A DNA stretch of 64,000 nt from Margaritispora aquatica (lineage: Eukaryota; Ascomycota; Leotiomycetes; Helotiales; Discinellaceae). Both the position numbers and the translations under genes were made by a program. Within the stretch, counting starts at the first letter, position 1. Each line of letters opens with the position of its first letter. This document shows, one piece after another, positions 1 through 12,354 of this stretch. The notes under the pieces were generated by a model, which saw nothing but the letters and a program-made list of their open reading frames with translations, was not told the origin of the DNA and made no database searches. The stretch spans positions 434,001 to 498,000 of the forward strand of contig VJWN01000004.1 of the NCBI GenBank assembly GCA_007644065.1, read 5' to 3'.

Positions 1-80
1 GCTTCACAAGCGACAAGGGCGAGCTAGTCAAGAACGGAAATGGCGTTCACGTTGCAGAGGTTGAGGTAGACTCTTCTTGA
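1..80 (+). CDS. 3' end of an unidentified protein-coding gene (partial)
   Basis: Only the last 25 codons lie in the window. Reading in frame 3 from base 3 gives an open stretch ending in EVEVDSS and a TGA at 78-80; the other two forward frames hit stops within it. The hydrophilic, acidic tail (GELVKNGNGVHVAEVEVDSS) looks like a protein C-terminus, but too little is present to name a family. The gene begins left of the window. Confidence 0.45.
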   Translation, partial: FTSDKGELVKNGNGVHVAEVEVDSS

Positions 81-1034
81 ACATATCCTATATTATGAGG
101 GGAAGAGTTTGACGGTAATGGGTGGGAGAAAAAGTTATAATGCGAAGTGCGAAGATAGTGTGTTTGTTTGTTTTTCCATGTTAGTTTTATACCCTTTGTA
201 TTCTCGCCCAGTCGGATTTCGACAGGCTCATTACGATGATACGGCTGTTTGTTTAGTTCTGCGAGTTGTTAATGGTGTAATTGGGTTTACCAAACGGTAC
301 AAAAGAATGATATTTATTGCCTTTCTGAAATTCAAATATTTTAACCTTATCCTTTTGATCCGGTGTAAGAATGTCTGTTGTATGCGTGATATTAGAAATA
401 CTCACGACTTGAACTTGTGATTATCCTCCTACCATAGGTGATGTCTACGCTTAGAAAACATCACGTTATATAATCGTGACTTAAGTAGCTACCTAGCCGG
501 TTTACCTTACCTTAGGTACCTCTTTGTAGATATCATTAAGCCAACACATTCTGCCTCATCTCATATATCTAACCAGCACAAGTTAGTTCAATAGTCTTGT
601 TTTGATTCATTTTCTATCCTTCAGGACAAGATGCATGAACCATCCGTATTCTTTTGTCACATGACCTCTATGCCGTCCTCCACTGCGGGAGTGGCTTGTA
701 GGGTGGGCCTTCTCCATCTTACGAGGCTGATGGTGTCAACGGCTCGTGTTACCTTCATCTTCACTCTTTACAACTTGAAAGCCATCCTAGGCCTTCCAAC
801 CATCTCATCTGTATCATCTGCGAATTTTTAGAGAAGAAGATACGCAATACATCTATTTGAACTCACGGTTTCCAGATCGAAACGAAATAGCGGTCAAACG
901 ATTTGCATTCCGTACCTCAGATATTATTACTACATCTTTCTTCTAGGAAAATCAACTCCAAAAACTTTGACTAGACCATGCGCAACCAATCTGGGTCTCC
1001 CGACTTCCCTTACGATTTCTACCATGAAGGATGC
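81..1034. other. Intergenic, no gene seen
   Basis: The stretch separates the left-edge gene from the end of the DUF6594 gene, so it probably holds both 3' UTRs. The open frames here (for example 109-420 and 631-831) lack family resemblance and codon structure. A motif of the CCTTAGGTACC type, recurrent in this window, lies near 505-521. Confidence 0.5.
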
Positions 1035-2586
1035 CTAGGCCTTGGCTTCACTGGCTCCGATGTTACCCAAGAACATGATCACCAGAGCAGCGTATCTGCC
1101 AATACTTGTCAACCAAGAATTATGATAGATGGGATGATACATACGTCGCTGTGCCGACAAAGACCTTATATGGATCGGCATCTGTTGTGCTGGATATGAA
1201 AAAGGAACAGACGGCAATGAAAACAGACGACGTTATTGCCATCGAGAAGTGTGTCATAGGGAGCAGAAACAGAAGGAATGCCGGAATGAGAAGTATGCTA
1301 ACGCAAAGGGTGACCAAGATTGCCGTTGCAAGTCTGTCGAAGGCATCGTTGTCAAAGTAATCTATATGAGGATCCTCCTCATTTCGCATCACAGACACGG
1401 GACGAAGAAGTTTCTTTGAATCGTGTTAATATAGGAGTACAAGTAAACCAAGTGGTCTTCTCTTGACTATGTCGTATGAAAAGAACGACCTACCTGGAAG
1501 ATCCTATTGAGGAATTTGCATTTGTTCTTGTGCACGAGATCTTTTATCCAAAGATGGGCCCAGCTCGAGTGAGTACTGACGGTCGAGACGAAGTCGTCCT
1601 GATGGTGCGCAAAGTCTCGAGTGCGTCCATTGAAATCGCAATATCCAGTGAGATTATAGAAGTATAGATGGCTGCGCTCCGAAGCAGGGCTGAGTGAGTC
1701 GTACTTTGTCTGACCAAAGAAGAGCTCGTCTATTTATGTTCAGCTTCAACGTCGGTACCAAGATAACATCATCTCCTGGACATACTATATATCATAACTT
1801 TCTTTGTGAGCTTTTCAAAGAGAATATCTTGGGTAGTATCCCAAGAATCTTCATGTTGTGTTGATTTCAGTCGGAATTCAGGACCTTCCCATCTACCATC
1901 TTTTGTTGCTTGGGCTTCTTTGAGAGCATCGGCTTGATCGAGGTCCGCCAGATCGTACTCCAGCTCGGTAAGCTGAACTGCGAGCCTTTGAAGCAATCGA
2001 TTGTGGATATACTTGAAGCGTCGATGTATGGAACGGTCGTCCTCGTCGCTTGTCCAGGCTGCTAATCGAGGAAATCCCCTTTGATATTTGGTAGCATCGG
2101 CAGCTGTTGCACCAAAGCTTAGTATTCTTCTCAAAATAAGATATCCTGAGAGAGCTTACGACGTCCTTTAACGAATCTATCATATCCGTAATCTATTTTT
2201 TGCTGCTCGTCATCTGCCGCTTCTGTGGTGGCAGCACTATGTTGGCGACTTTGAGATAAGCGTCTCCGAACGGTGTCGAAAAACGAATCTGTGTTCGTAA
2301 GCGACAATTCCCGAAAGCCGCCCTTCGCATGCAAAATTTGCTCACCTCTGCCAACCGATGATTGTCTGCTGGAACTTGGAGTTAGAGTCTCGCCTGTTGA
2401 GCCCAGATCATCATTATTGGGGCCATTCGAACCATGTCCAGGACCAGGTCGTTGTCTCAACGTCGAGCTATCCATTGCTTCTGGCGTGTCAGTATGAAAG
2501 CTCGGTAAGCTATACTTTCCTCTACTTATGTCAGCATCATGAGCCCTCGCCGGCGGCGCTGGAAGTTCGATCTCTGAGCTCGCCAT
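1035..2586 (-). CDS. DUF6594-domain membrane protein
   Basis: A five-exon model gives 436 aa: 2586-2160, 2103-1786, 1729-1494, 1413-1145 and 1095-1035. All introns are GT-AG, 49-80 nt, and phases close. The first ~140 residues are disordered and Ser/Pro-rich. The conserved part starts at RGFPRLAAW, followed by a coiled stretch (RRFKYIHNRLLQRLAVQLTE), the HQDDFVS box and a C-terminus with hydrophobic helices (LATAILVTLCVSILLIPAF; FVGTATYAALVIMFLGN). This order is the signature of the fungal DUF6594 family, whose function is unknown; the C-terminal helices imply a membrane location. Exon 1 contains a 57-nt in-frame stretch with GTGAGC...ACAG ends that could be an optional intron. The ATG at 2586 is the first in frame. 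The family assignment is firm; exact exon borders are inferred. Confidence 0.83.
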
Positions 2587-3416
2587 TGTCCCAGATACAG
2601 CAGTACAAGCGCAGCTGCTAGCAGCGATGTTTTGACTCCCACCAGAGCAGCGACACTCAGGAGAGATATCATCTCTACGTCCACAGCCCCCTTCTCAAGC
2701 TCTTACTATCGCGGCCCAACAATTTGAGGCTCAGATCCAGTTTGTCTGACGTGTGCAACGAAGATACCGAGGACAGGCCAAGGAACGATGGCCGCCGCAC
2801 ACCACCTTCTAGGACGCCAGCAAATGAGGAAGGCTTACAGTGCTTGACGATCGAACTCACCACCGCTTTGATGCAAGGCTGCGGCCCTGCAGATTCTAGT
2901 ATTTTCAAAGGGTGTGGTTGATTTTAGGGTGGTTAAAGATCACAATTGATATACAACACTACTTCCTGGGCACGTGCTTATGGATTTTTAGGGACGCAAG
3001 AGCCTAGGTACTTCGGGCAGTGGGAGGACGCCATTATATAGGCTTGAGGAAATGGAGGAGTGCATCTGTTGGCTGTAGTTGTGTGTGGTTCTTATTGGCT
3101 CTGTTACATGTTCTTTACATTTTGAGGCTTTGCGAAGGGATCGATCACAAAAGCATCATCTTAGTGTACATTGAGATGGAACTCCAAATAATTTTTATTG
3201 CTCGTACTTTAATTGTATCAAAAAATTATGCTGCTGCTGTTTATGCACTCCTTACATCGCTTTTGCCCCCAATTACGAGATGCTTCCTTCCGCTCTTGCC
3301 TCCATTCTATAGTGCCATGCTTTTGCCACGTCCTGTCGTCCCTGTTGAATCGTATGCGTAAAGAAATCGTTCATTAAAACCCTGACTAGGAAATATCCCC
3401 TTCTCGCGTGCACTGT
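2587..3416. other. Intergenic, upstream of the DUF6594 gene
   Basis: About 0.8 kb without a supportable gene. It should include the promoter of the DUF6594 gene on one side and the 3' UTR of the tentative gene at 3417-4094 on the other. Open frames here look like chance. Confidence 0.4.
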
Positions 3417-4094
3417 TCATTGATTTGTGTTTGCTGGTGGCGGGGGTTTTGGTCTCTGAGTTATGCTGTCAACATCTTGGTTTCCCGATCGTTTTCGATG
3501 CAAAGTGGGTAGTATTGGGACACATACAGGCTTGACAGGAGTACCAGATATTCCACCTCCAAAGCAAGGCTTTAGAGTGCTTTCATCTAATCCCCCTCTT
3601 CTCTTTGCAGTGCGGATTGATGACATGGTCTGAACGGGACTTCCTTCGACCTCTCCTTTCACCATTTTGATATCGTGCAACTGCTGAGTGTCTAATTGGA
3701 ATGCTAGAAAGTTCGGGAGATTGTTGAAGCTCAAAGCCTGCGTTGAAAGTCTCGGGGCACAGAAAATACTCCAAAGCTTCTCCTAGCTAGAATGCTGTTA
3801 GTATCTATCTAATTCGCCCTTCTGGATGACGAAGAAACAAATGTGGTACCAGTCTTTCTCGCAGCCTTACTTACCAAACGTGTGCTGAATGCAATTCTGG
3901 CCGATTTAAAGCTAATTGTCGAATGAAGCCCAGTTCTTTCACAATGAAGGATTAAAGATCATATGGTCGATCAAGCACGCACAAAACGAGATATTTATAT
4001 TGCCAGATTTGTGCGCAGGACAACCAAGAGGCTCTCGCTCCAAAAGTGCAAGCCAGACGTACCTAGCAACGCGGTCGATGTGATGGTCTCCCAT
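3417..4094 (-). CDS. Hypothetical protein, three-exon model
   Basis: Not recognised as a known family. The last exon (3782-3417) carries an open frame rich in basic and Pro residues (TAKRRGGLDE; RPKPPPPANTNQ at the C-terminus). Upstream lie a strong donor (GTAAGT at 3874) and, before the exon, TACTAAC plus a CTAG acceptor. A short middle exon (3935-3875) and a start exon (4094-4063, MGDHHIDRVA) connect in phase through a GTACGT donor, giving 152 aa. All phases close, which supports a real spliced gene, but there is no homology argument. The first intron (127 nt) is the weakest part. Confidence 0.42.
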
Positions 4095-7000
4095 CGCTGA
4101 TTGGTGCTTCACAAACAATCACCTCACAGCGTTCAGTCAAGTCCGCTCAACACTGGATGCCGCATCCCCCTCCATCTTCACGCCCCAGAATGAGCGCATC
4201 GATAGGAAGGCGTTCCGGGGCCTGTTCTTTGTACGCCCGCCAGCCCGCAATCAACACGGTAGTGGCGCGGTCCACGAATAGAAGCGTGTTTACGAGCCTC
4301 CCGGCCGGCGGTGACAATGATCAAGGCGAATGCATGTTATGCATTAATCGACTTGCGTGCTGTGATGGATGAGATGGCTTCGGCAAGGTGTTTTCTGCAA
4401 GCCGCTGCGTTTATCATCTCTATATTCAGTTCCGCTGTGCTAGATGATAGTTGTCAGTGAGTCAGAGAGTAAGGTGCTAAAATGTTGAGACTTCAACCGG
4501 GGGTTGTCTCCCGTCCCCCAGGAGACTGGTTTGGTCAGCCTCAATCTTCGCTCAAATAGATTTACTATTCCTCCGAGATATTCATGGCAAAGAGGTCTGG
4601 CAGGATCGAAGTCTCGATCATGCTGGTTACCGTTGAAAGTTCATTGATACATATCTCATTACCGTTGCAATTGGTCGCAAAAACAGTCCTTCCATCTACT
4701 TCCACCTGGAGCAAGGAATTCCAGCTCTTGGCTTCGCAAAAATCCTATAATTCCTTTTCTTATTGCCATTTGTGGGCGTTTCAGATTGCGCCCTGCCTCG
4801 GTCATGCCCAGTGGCACAGAAACCAACAGAAAATATTGAGAGAGAAAACATCAAGACTATGAGTTATCTCTTTTGGTTCTCTCGAGAAAAACGCGACGAC
4901 TTCCTGAGCACCTAAATATACTACAAACCACTTCTTGATGCTGAGAGATTTCTGGCTAACGTAGCCAATTGTCTTTGTTCAATTCGCATGTCGCACATGC
5001 ACTTCCATCCAATTTGGGCTTGTTGCATTGATGGTTGTTGCTGGCACTGGCCAAGCACTACACACCTAGCATTTCCAACATTGAGCAAAACAACGAATTG
5101 ATAAGATGCTTGCGAAAAAGAAATTCAGAACTTGTCAACTTCTGTGGGACCACTTGGTCTGTTGCGTCTGATTGTCGTGTCGAACATGTATCGCACTTGA
5201 GGTACAAAGTCTTTGACTTTTCTCCACCATGATTTCGTGCAACCTCGGTTATTGAAAGAAACCATGACAGGAAGTCCTGATTGCCGGTGATTTCTCCTTA
5301 TCTCCTATCACTAGAGATAGAGGTGTAAACTCTATTACAGCGAACGAGCTTCTGACGTGATTTCGAATATCGCCGTCGATGAAGCTACCCACCTTTATAT
5401 GGTAATTGAGTCGCTTTCCCATGGAGAAGCGGAGATGAACAACAACCAATCATCGTCCCGATCCGGGTGTTTGTGTGGCCTCAGAAACGGTCGCAGAAGG
5501 AGATGTCGAACGACAAGAACGACGTGAACGACTTTGCCGATAGCTCCTCATTCGATGGATCAATTACTGGAGTGATATCAACCGTAATTGTGTACTTGAG
5601 ATGCATGCAATAACTGGTTTTCTGTCGGGTTGGTGGTCGTATTCTAACCTCATGTGGGTGTTCATCTTGCATCGAGCTCCCGAACTTTCACACATTCAGA
5701 GCATCATCTTTGCTGCAGTGATGTAGAGCTTATCAGCTCGAGGGAAGCGCTTCGACAAGTCCGTTTCCAGGGTGCTGGTTCAAATATGGTCGATGTTATG
5801 ATGTTCAGGGGTTTCATCACCTCGTAGATTGACTGCGAGAAGTCGTGATTGTCGTTTGTTTGTGTCGAGGAATGTTTGCGCATGCACTGCGTTTGATGAA
5901 GAGATTGAGAAGATTCAAAGCCAGACGAAGTGACTTATCGCCTGACTGGAGCTAGTCAGCCCTCAGACGAGGAAGATGTGGTTCATTGTGTGTGGTCAGA
6001 TTTACTTGTCGATTAGAAATGGCCGAGAGTCTGGTATGTATAGCCGTAAAGGAAAGCGGGCGTTCCCCTGCTTTCGATCTCTGTGTGACAGCCAAATCCA
6101 CACATTGTTGTTGAAGACTGGTTGTGTTTGAAAACGGAGTGTGTCGTAAGCCACAATATTGTTGGTAACAGCCAATAGATATACTCGGCAAGCACACAAT
6201 ACGTCAACTTTGCTTGTTTTTGACCTTCTGCTTTGGTCCCCTCGGTAGATTGTTGGATTTGTGAAGAACGAATTAGATAGACACCAGTTGTCAGTTTCGC
6301 AAAGCCTACTTTTGACAATGTCTTGGGTATGAGTAGCTGGATCTTTATGCCCAACTCGATGAATTGGAATTAAACTTACTCTACATACACATCCCACTCT
6401 TCTCGCCTGATCAATACAGTTCACCATCGTTATGTTGATCCTGTTTGGGTCCTTCGACTATATGCACTTACAGATGCTGACGTTAACATCTCGGCACCAC
6501 CCGTCAGATCTCAAACATGAAAGCCCCAACAACCATTTTCAACTTCAGACATACAACAATAATGTACGAGACTACAAATATGATCTGAAAAGACTGAAAG
6601 CTGCCCAGGGTCAACTTCTACAACTTATCACAGCTTGGAGATCTGGTTTTGGAATTAGCTGTGGTGTTTTCGCCGCACTATGCAAGACTTCTTTGTTCAA
6701 TCACGAAAAGAGATCACTTTGCATCACCTTCACAATTGGTACTGTATCTTTCCTAACACACTACGCTTAAGTGTCCACATACAAGAAGTATGTGAAGTAT
6801 CCACCATCTGCAACATCTATCTTGCCTCTATGAAGGAGATCGCAGTCAGCGACAGCCATAAAACATAACTTCGACCAAGCTTGAGCTCTCAACGCAACCT
6901 CCTGATTACTTTTATGATTATCAAAGAGAGGAATGCTTCAGTAGGAAAGAACCTTCCTTATCGCTTGAGTGTGGTAAGTTTTCAATTCCTTTCGTTTCCG

Positions 7001-8082
7001 TTTTGCGAAAATAGCAAGGTTTTTCGAAGTTAACTCTTGATACATATCCCAAGTCTAGATCGTTCTTCCAACGACGTTATACTCGACAGGAGCATAGACT
7101 TCAGCTCTCTTTCAATTGAGAGCCACACCTCATGCCTATACTGAGGCCCTCACAACTCGACCGGGACCCCCGGTGCTATGAAAGAACCCACACGAATAGG
7201 AGTTAAAAGGGCATATATGAAAACAACATCTCGGATGGGCATTCAAAGCATATTGCCGAACATAAAGCAAGACTGGATGTGAAGGAATTGATATGACAAA
7301 GATGCTGTTGAACGCGGCTGCAAGTCCTTTCGTTCTCTACTATATGTCGAGGACAATGTCCTTCGAAGTGGGAATTCTTGGGCTCTTTGTCATTTGGAGC
7401 TATCTTGGTAATTTGCAGCACGATCTTACACTCTTTATCTTGGTGTTACGGTAGGTGAGGTGATGTTGAGATGTATTGCTGATAGTCCGGTTCGCTTAAT
7501 TCAATTCCCAATTCTATCGACCTTGGGAATATAGTCGTGCCGTTAGTCTGCAAGCGAAGTATTGCTGCTCTACCCGATAAAGATTTTATTGTGATTGGAG
7601 TGATTAGGAAATCTTTTGTTCGTTGTCAACCACAGTTCCTTGCATGTGCATGTTGTTGTATTCTAGTCTATCCAAATTTTGCATATCAACAAGAACCCAC
7701 CTCGGTCTTGGCTACAGTTTTGATGAAGTTGCAATTTATGCCTGTTATCAATTCATGTAGTGTTTATTTCATTTCGTCATTCAAAGAGCTACTTCAGAAT
7801 TGAACATATCACACAAGATTCTGAACTCAATCAAGGTGCCTTGAGTGTGTAGATCAAAAGTACAAAAGCAGAACGAAGATCGGTAATGGTACTCGGGTTT
7901 CCTTGTTAATTTCACTCTTTCATTTTGTCCAAACCACTTGTTGACACGACAGACCCGGATTAATAATCCTCACCTTTATCACTTTCAACATTCTTTGTTT
8001 TCTCCCCAAAAGTCTATAAACATTGACCCCCAGAAACCCTATAGAAGTTGATATCACACAACCCTATCGAATTAATGCAAAC
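4095..8082. other. ~4 kb without a recognisable gene
   Basis: No frame shows sustained coding character or a family motif. Several 100-140 aa open frames overlap each other on both strands around 6000-6770, the pattern expected of non-coding DNA of moderate GC. No tRNA, terminal inverted repeat or tandem array was seen. It may contain decayed sequence or unrecognised short-exon genes. Confidence 0.4.
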
Positions 8083-9224
8083 ATGGCAGCGGCGGAATTA
8101 TCACTCTTTGATCGGTTACCCGCAGAATTGTCCGCCATGATCTGGGATTATGCGGTCGACAAAGACGTCCCTCGTAGAATCGAGGTTATATTTGATATGG
8201 ATCTGACTTACCACCGATCAGGTACGCACAAGTCATAATCGAATCTCTTGTATCTTTGCTAACGTTAGCAATCACCTAGGGGTCTGGAATGAATTCTTGT
8301 CGGGAACAGCTGGGATAGTTCCTAGATTCAAGATGAACAAGGGACCTATTCTCCCTGCTAGGTAAGCGAGCTCTCCAGATCTTCACCATCACGACGCTTT
8401 TCCCACCCCTCCTAATAGCTACTATTCGGTAACTAACTGCAGCAGCCAAGCGCTCGCCGATCTGCGCGTAAACCGACAGGCACTTGCTGCCTTCAACGCC
8501 AGGAATCCGAATAAGCTACAGTTAGCAACCAAAGGCGTGGCCGGCGAGACAATCTACTTCGACCCTGTCCTCGACACCATCTTCTTCGATGCGCGCACCC
8601 TCGTCATGATCGAACATTACTTACAACAACTCGCTGCCGGCCCCGAGCAGACCGTGACGAGCGAGCTGCCCGGCGACCCGCAGCTGATCGGAATGCTTGG
8701 AATCCAGAGACTGGCCACGCCTTTCCGACGCGCGAATGTGCTCCCTGAAATAAGCATCTTCAATCGGACCCGATGCGATTTCCCGGGGTCCTGTGGTGGT
8801 GTACAGAACAGGACGAGAGATTTGACTGTTCCGGGGGCGTTGAACACGGTAGATGCGACACAGTTGTACATGCTGGCTAAATTCGCAAGCTTCAACGCGC
8901 GTCGAACATGGTCCGTGATTCTTTTTTGATTCAAGAAGTGGTATTCCTGGGACATGTAACTGACTTGTTATCTATTTAGGAACCGTCGTTCGTTAGCAAT
9001 AGTAAGTGGCAGACTTTATATGGATCAACATCTCTTAAAATGAACTACGTTTCGGTGCTATTCAAAGTTATAAAGCTTCAAATTCCAGCTGTTCTTTTTT
9101 TCTTTTTTTTTCTTTTTATAAATTTTGACGGAATCAAACTAACAAAAGTGCTGCACAGTTTCAAGATTATCAGGATCTCCTCTGCCATCCAACCGCTGGA
9201 AGAGTGGTTAGATGGCTTAATTGA
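8083..9224 (+). CDS. 2EXR-domain protein
   Basis: The N-terminus FDRLPAELSAMIWDYAV matches the fungal 2EXR domain (F-x-x-LPxELRxxIW), a family of unknown function common in Leotiomycetes and Sordariomycetes. Proposed exons are 8083-8221, 8280-8361, 8443-8910, 8980-9001 and 9159-9224 (258 aa). The first two introns have good signals (GTACGC...CCTAG; GTAAGC...CTAACTGCAG). The third uses a weak GTCCGT donor but has a clear branch and acceptor (TAACTGAC...TTTAG). The last uses GTAAGT and CACAG. If the third intron is not spliced, the protein ends at 8929. An in-frame TTG at 8023 precedes the true ATG at 8083. The C-terminal two exons are uncertain. Confidence 0.75.
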
Positions 9225-9613
9225 AGTGAAGTTTGATATTTTTAATACTAAATACGGATTCAATTCCTGTAACTAGTACCTCAAATTTATATGAGCATAC
9301 ACATACGTATATTGAGGGAGCGCCAGCTGTCTTAGTCAAATGCTTATAGGTCTTTAACATGCAAGGGGGTATCGGTTTTGTCGGGAGATCCAGGGAACTG
9401 TTGGATGGACGGGATGATTGGGATGGTTGATGGGTTCGTAGCCTTCTGTATAAGAAGGGACCATGCTCGTATAACGTACGAAGAACTGTAAAAAGTAGGT
9501 AGCGAAATGAAAAATAGCTTCACAAAGGTCTATCCTTTTGTAGACCAAGCGATCCCGCTTGAATCCTCAACCATAACGATACATCTTACACAACTTCCAT
9601 TGTTGGACACCGT
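9225..9613. other. Short convergent intergenic region
   Basis: About 390 bp between the convergent ends of the 2EXR gene and the thioesterase gene, probably both 3' UTRs. No further feature is supported. Confidence 0.5.
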
Positions 9614-10519
9614 CTAGAAATCCCCAGTAATCACCCTTGTCTTGTACCCCTTCGGTACGACAAACAATCCCTTGGCTTCTACACACACCGTCCCATCCAT
9701 CGTCTCCAACCTGCCACTAACCCAACACTTGGTGTTCGTATGACCTTGCTCTGGCACGGCTCTAATGACATAGAACGAATTCGTCACCACCGGCTTCAAG
9801 TAATTCATCTCCAGATTCGCCGTGACGCCCGTCTGCGCAGGGAACTGCCTAACCGCACACCGTCCCAACGTCTCATCCAATATCGTAGCCGTAACCCCAC
9901 CATGCGTAACTCCAGGCCAGCCCGCAATTGCGCCTCCAAGCCAAATTACACTGATAGTCTCGCCAGACTCCTTGTGGATAAAGATGCGCTGAAATCCACC
10001 TAAGCCCCTCGCTCCGCCCAAAGGCCCAGTCGTGAGCCGGCGCGGACGCTCGTGATCTGCGAGGTTGGTGTATGCATCGTGGGATGTCCAATTAGGATCT
10101 GTGGATAGCGATTGCACTATTGGGAGCTTCTCTGCCTTCTCTTGCAGGAACTCGACCATCAACACGTCTTCTTTGGAGCCGGGCGCAGGCAGTGGAGGCG
10201 GTGCAACAATGAGTCGCACATATTGCCCAGCTAGGAGACCGATGCTGAAGAAGAGTGTCGACCAGATGTATGGTCGTAAGGAACGCCTGGGCGTGGGTTG
10301 GGTTCCCGGTTGGACTGGAGGAGGAGGGGGAGGTTGAGAGGAGAATTGCGAGCGTAAATCTTTGTGTTTTGGAGCTTCGGCTTCAGTTGCTGGAGGTGTT
10401 GAGTATTGTCGTGCATTGTAAAGCAGTCTCAACCCATTACAGTAGCATGGCTCTATTCGTGACGTCCATTGCGACAGTGAGGTACCTCTTAGAGATCGTA
10501 AAGGTATTCGTGGAGGCAT
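9614..10519 (-). CDS. HotDog-fold (PaaI/THEM4-like) thioesterase, probably mitochondrial
   Basis: A single-exon gene of 301 aa. The N-terminal 45 residues are basic and lack acids until residue ~45 (RIPLRSLRGTSLSQWTSR, then YNARQYST), as in a mitochondrial presequence. A Pro-rich linker leads to one transmembrane helix (about 85-105, IWSTLFFSIGLLAGQYVRLI). The HotDog domain fills roughly 175-295 and has the signature GWPGVTHGGVTATILDETLG: HGG at 206-208 and the likely catalytic Asp at 215. Such enzymes hydrolyse acyl-CoA thioesters; the substrate here is unknown. The layout matches fungal UPF0644-type proteins. Its start lies 265 bp from arsH on the opposite strand, so the two probably share a promoter region. 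Confidence 0.9.
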   Translation of the reverse strand: MPPRIPLRSLRGTSLSQWTSRIEPCYCNGLRLLYNARQYSTPPATEAEAPKHKDLRSQFSSQPPPPPPVQPGTQPTPRRSLRPYIWSTLFFSIGLLAGQYVRLIVAPPPLPAPGSKEDVLMVEFLQEKAEKLPIVQSLSTDPNWTSHDAYTNLADHERPRRLTTGPLGGARGLGGFQRIFIHKESGETISVIWLGGAIAGWPGVTHGGVTATILDETLGRCAVRQFPAQTGVTANLEMNYLKPVVTNSFYVIRAVPEQGHTNTKCWVSGRLETMDGTVCVEAKGLFVVPKGYKTRVITGDF

Positions 10520-10784
10520 TGTGGGGTTATTGATTGAGTGCTGACTTCCAGGTTCTTTCTGACGTGATATTGACCTCGGCGGGAGACAAGGGTTCTCGCA
10601 GCGGAAGAACCCCTAACCCGTGAGGCGAGAGCCCCTGAAATGCCAGTGACGAATAGATAAGCTGCAGTGACATTCCACCGATAGCTTTTTTGACATCCGT
10701 AATCACTGCTTCACTTGCATTCCATAAGTATACTTCCACCATGTTTCGTCATTCTGTATTTATATTTCTGCAACACTTTCCCCC

Positions 10785-11942
10785 ATGAGAACTCTCGTCT
10801 CTCTTACTCGTCACTTTTCAAGACGTCCAATTCTTTACAAACCACTTTTCAGAATGGGTTCAGTCATTACGCCTAGCAGAGACTTGCGGACATTGGCACA
10901 ATGCTCCAGTCTGTCCATTGCAGAGAAAGATGATGACTTAGAGATCAGAATGAAGTACCGTCCATTCCTGCTGGAGCCTGAAGTGGAATCCGTGGACTGG
11001 ATATCAGAATTGGAGCTCGAGACAGCTATTAGCATGGCAGAGGCGGATCTCGTAAAGACTGGTTCAAGATTGAAAGTGCTCGTGTTGTACGGAAGTTTGC
11101 GAAAAAGGTACACTCATGATTGTTTCTTTTTTAGCGATAGAAACTTATGCTAGCACAGATCATACTCCAAACTCATGGCCTACGAAGCCGCACGAATCCT
11201 CCACCGTCTCGGCTGCGACGTTCGAATATTCAACCCCTCCTCCCTCCCAATCCGCGACTCCGTGCCCGACACCCACGAATCGGTACAAGAGCTCCGAAAG
11301 CTCTCATTATGGTCAGACGGACACATCTGGGTGACGCCCGAGCAGCACGGAAATCTAACTGCTGTTTTCAAGAACCAAATCGACTGGATCCCACTGTCCT
11401 CCGGCTCAGTGCGACCCACACAGGGACGAACTCTGGGCGTTGTGCAGATCAATGGAGGTTCGCAGAGCTTCAACGCTGTCAATAGCTTGAGGATACTAGG
11501 ACGGTGGATGCGCATGTTCACTTGCCCGAATCAGAGCTCGCTTCCCATGGCGTGGAAGAATTTCGAGGAGTACGTACCCTTTAGCGAGTCTCCTTGAACC
11601 CACTTTCGAAATATACGAAAACCTTGCCTTCACTACTGACATTGTGTAGCGAGGGCGGCGATGGCAGCGGAAAAGCTCGGTTGTTACCCAGCTCAAACAG
11701 AGAGAGGCTTGTGGACTGCATGGAGGAGTTTGTGGTAAGTCTTCCCGGATTATAGTCTCGTTGGCAGATGCTGACAGGAACAGAAATACACCATTATCAT
11801 GCGTCCCCATTTCGAACTCTTCGGAGATCGATACAGTGAACGAAAGGAGAAGAGAGTGAAGGAAGAGAAGAAGAGGGTAGCTGAAGAAGCAGCGGCGATA
11901 CTTGCAAATAAAGTCGAGGAGACGCCTGTCGCATCCACATAG
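10785..11942 (+). CDS. arsH: ArsH-type NADPH-dependent FMN reductase
   Basis: Four exons (10785-11107, 11159-11569, 11650-11734, 11784-11942) encode 325 aa. The flavodoxin-like core shows the FMN-binding loop VLYGSLRKRSYSKL and the conserved ArsH block SDGHIWVTPEQHGNLTAVFK, followed by FKNQIDWIPLSSGSVRPTQG. ArsH enzymes oxidise trivalent organoarsenicals and reduce quinones, protecting against arsenic and redox stress. The usual ArsH start would be Met24 (10854, MGSVITPSRD). The upstream in-frame ATG adds a basic, acid-free leader (RTLVSLTRHFSRRPILYKPL) that could be a mitochondrial presequence. The C-terminus is a charged helix (ERKEKRVKEEKKRVAEE). No arsenate reductase or arsenite pump lies nearby, so it is not part of a visible ars cluster. 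Confidence 0.95.
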
Positions 11943-12094
11943 ACCTTGCCTCAAAGGCTTGTATAAACAAGATGCAAAACATCTACGATAGACCTGAATA
12001 GATCAATGGGATAGACAAAATTCATGCTACACTATGGTACCCAACATATGTTCTATAATTAATATCTTCGACCCTTTCACACCAGGATGTATTA

Positions 12095-12309
12095 TTAGTC
12101 CGTCTCAGAGCCTGGTCGATCAAAATACCAACACCACAAATCACACTTAACGCCATCATCTATGTACCGCTCATACACCTTTTCAAGAACCTCCCCCCTC
12201 CTCGCGCCACATTTCTGCAAGACCCTCAGCGATGCTATATTCTCTGGATGCACCTTAGACACCAGCGTGTTCATTTCTTTCCTATCTATTTCCTTCTTGT
12301 CAGCTCGCT

Positions 12310-12354
<45 letters not shown>

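Noticed and set aside
6002..6770. Overlapping frames of 112-141 aa on both strands
   Set aside because: All are of similar length in several frames, with no motif or codon pattern; expected by chance in stop-poor DNA.
9195..9275. Stretch resembling an organellar tRNA (GGTTAGATGGCTTAATTGAA and GGATTCAATTCC)
   Set aside because: Anticodon and T stems pair poorly and no acceptor stem forms; part of it is better explained as the last 2EXR exon.
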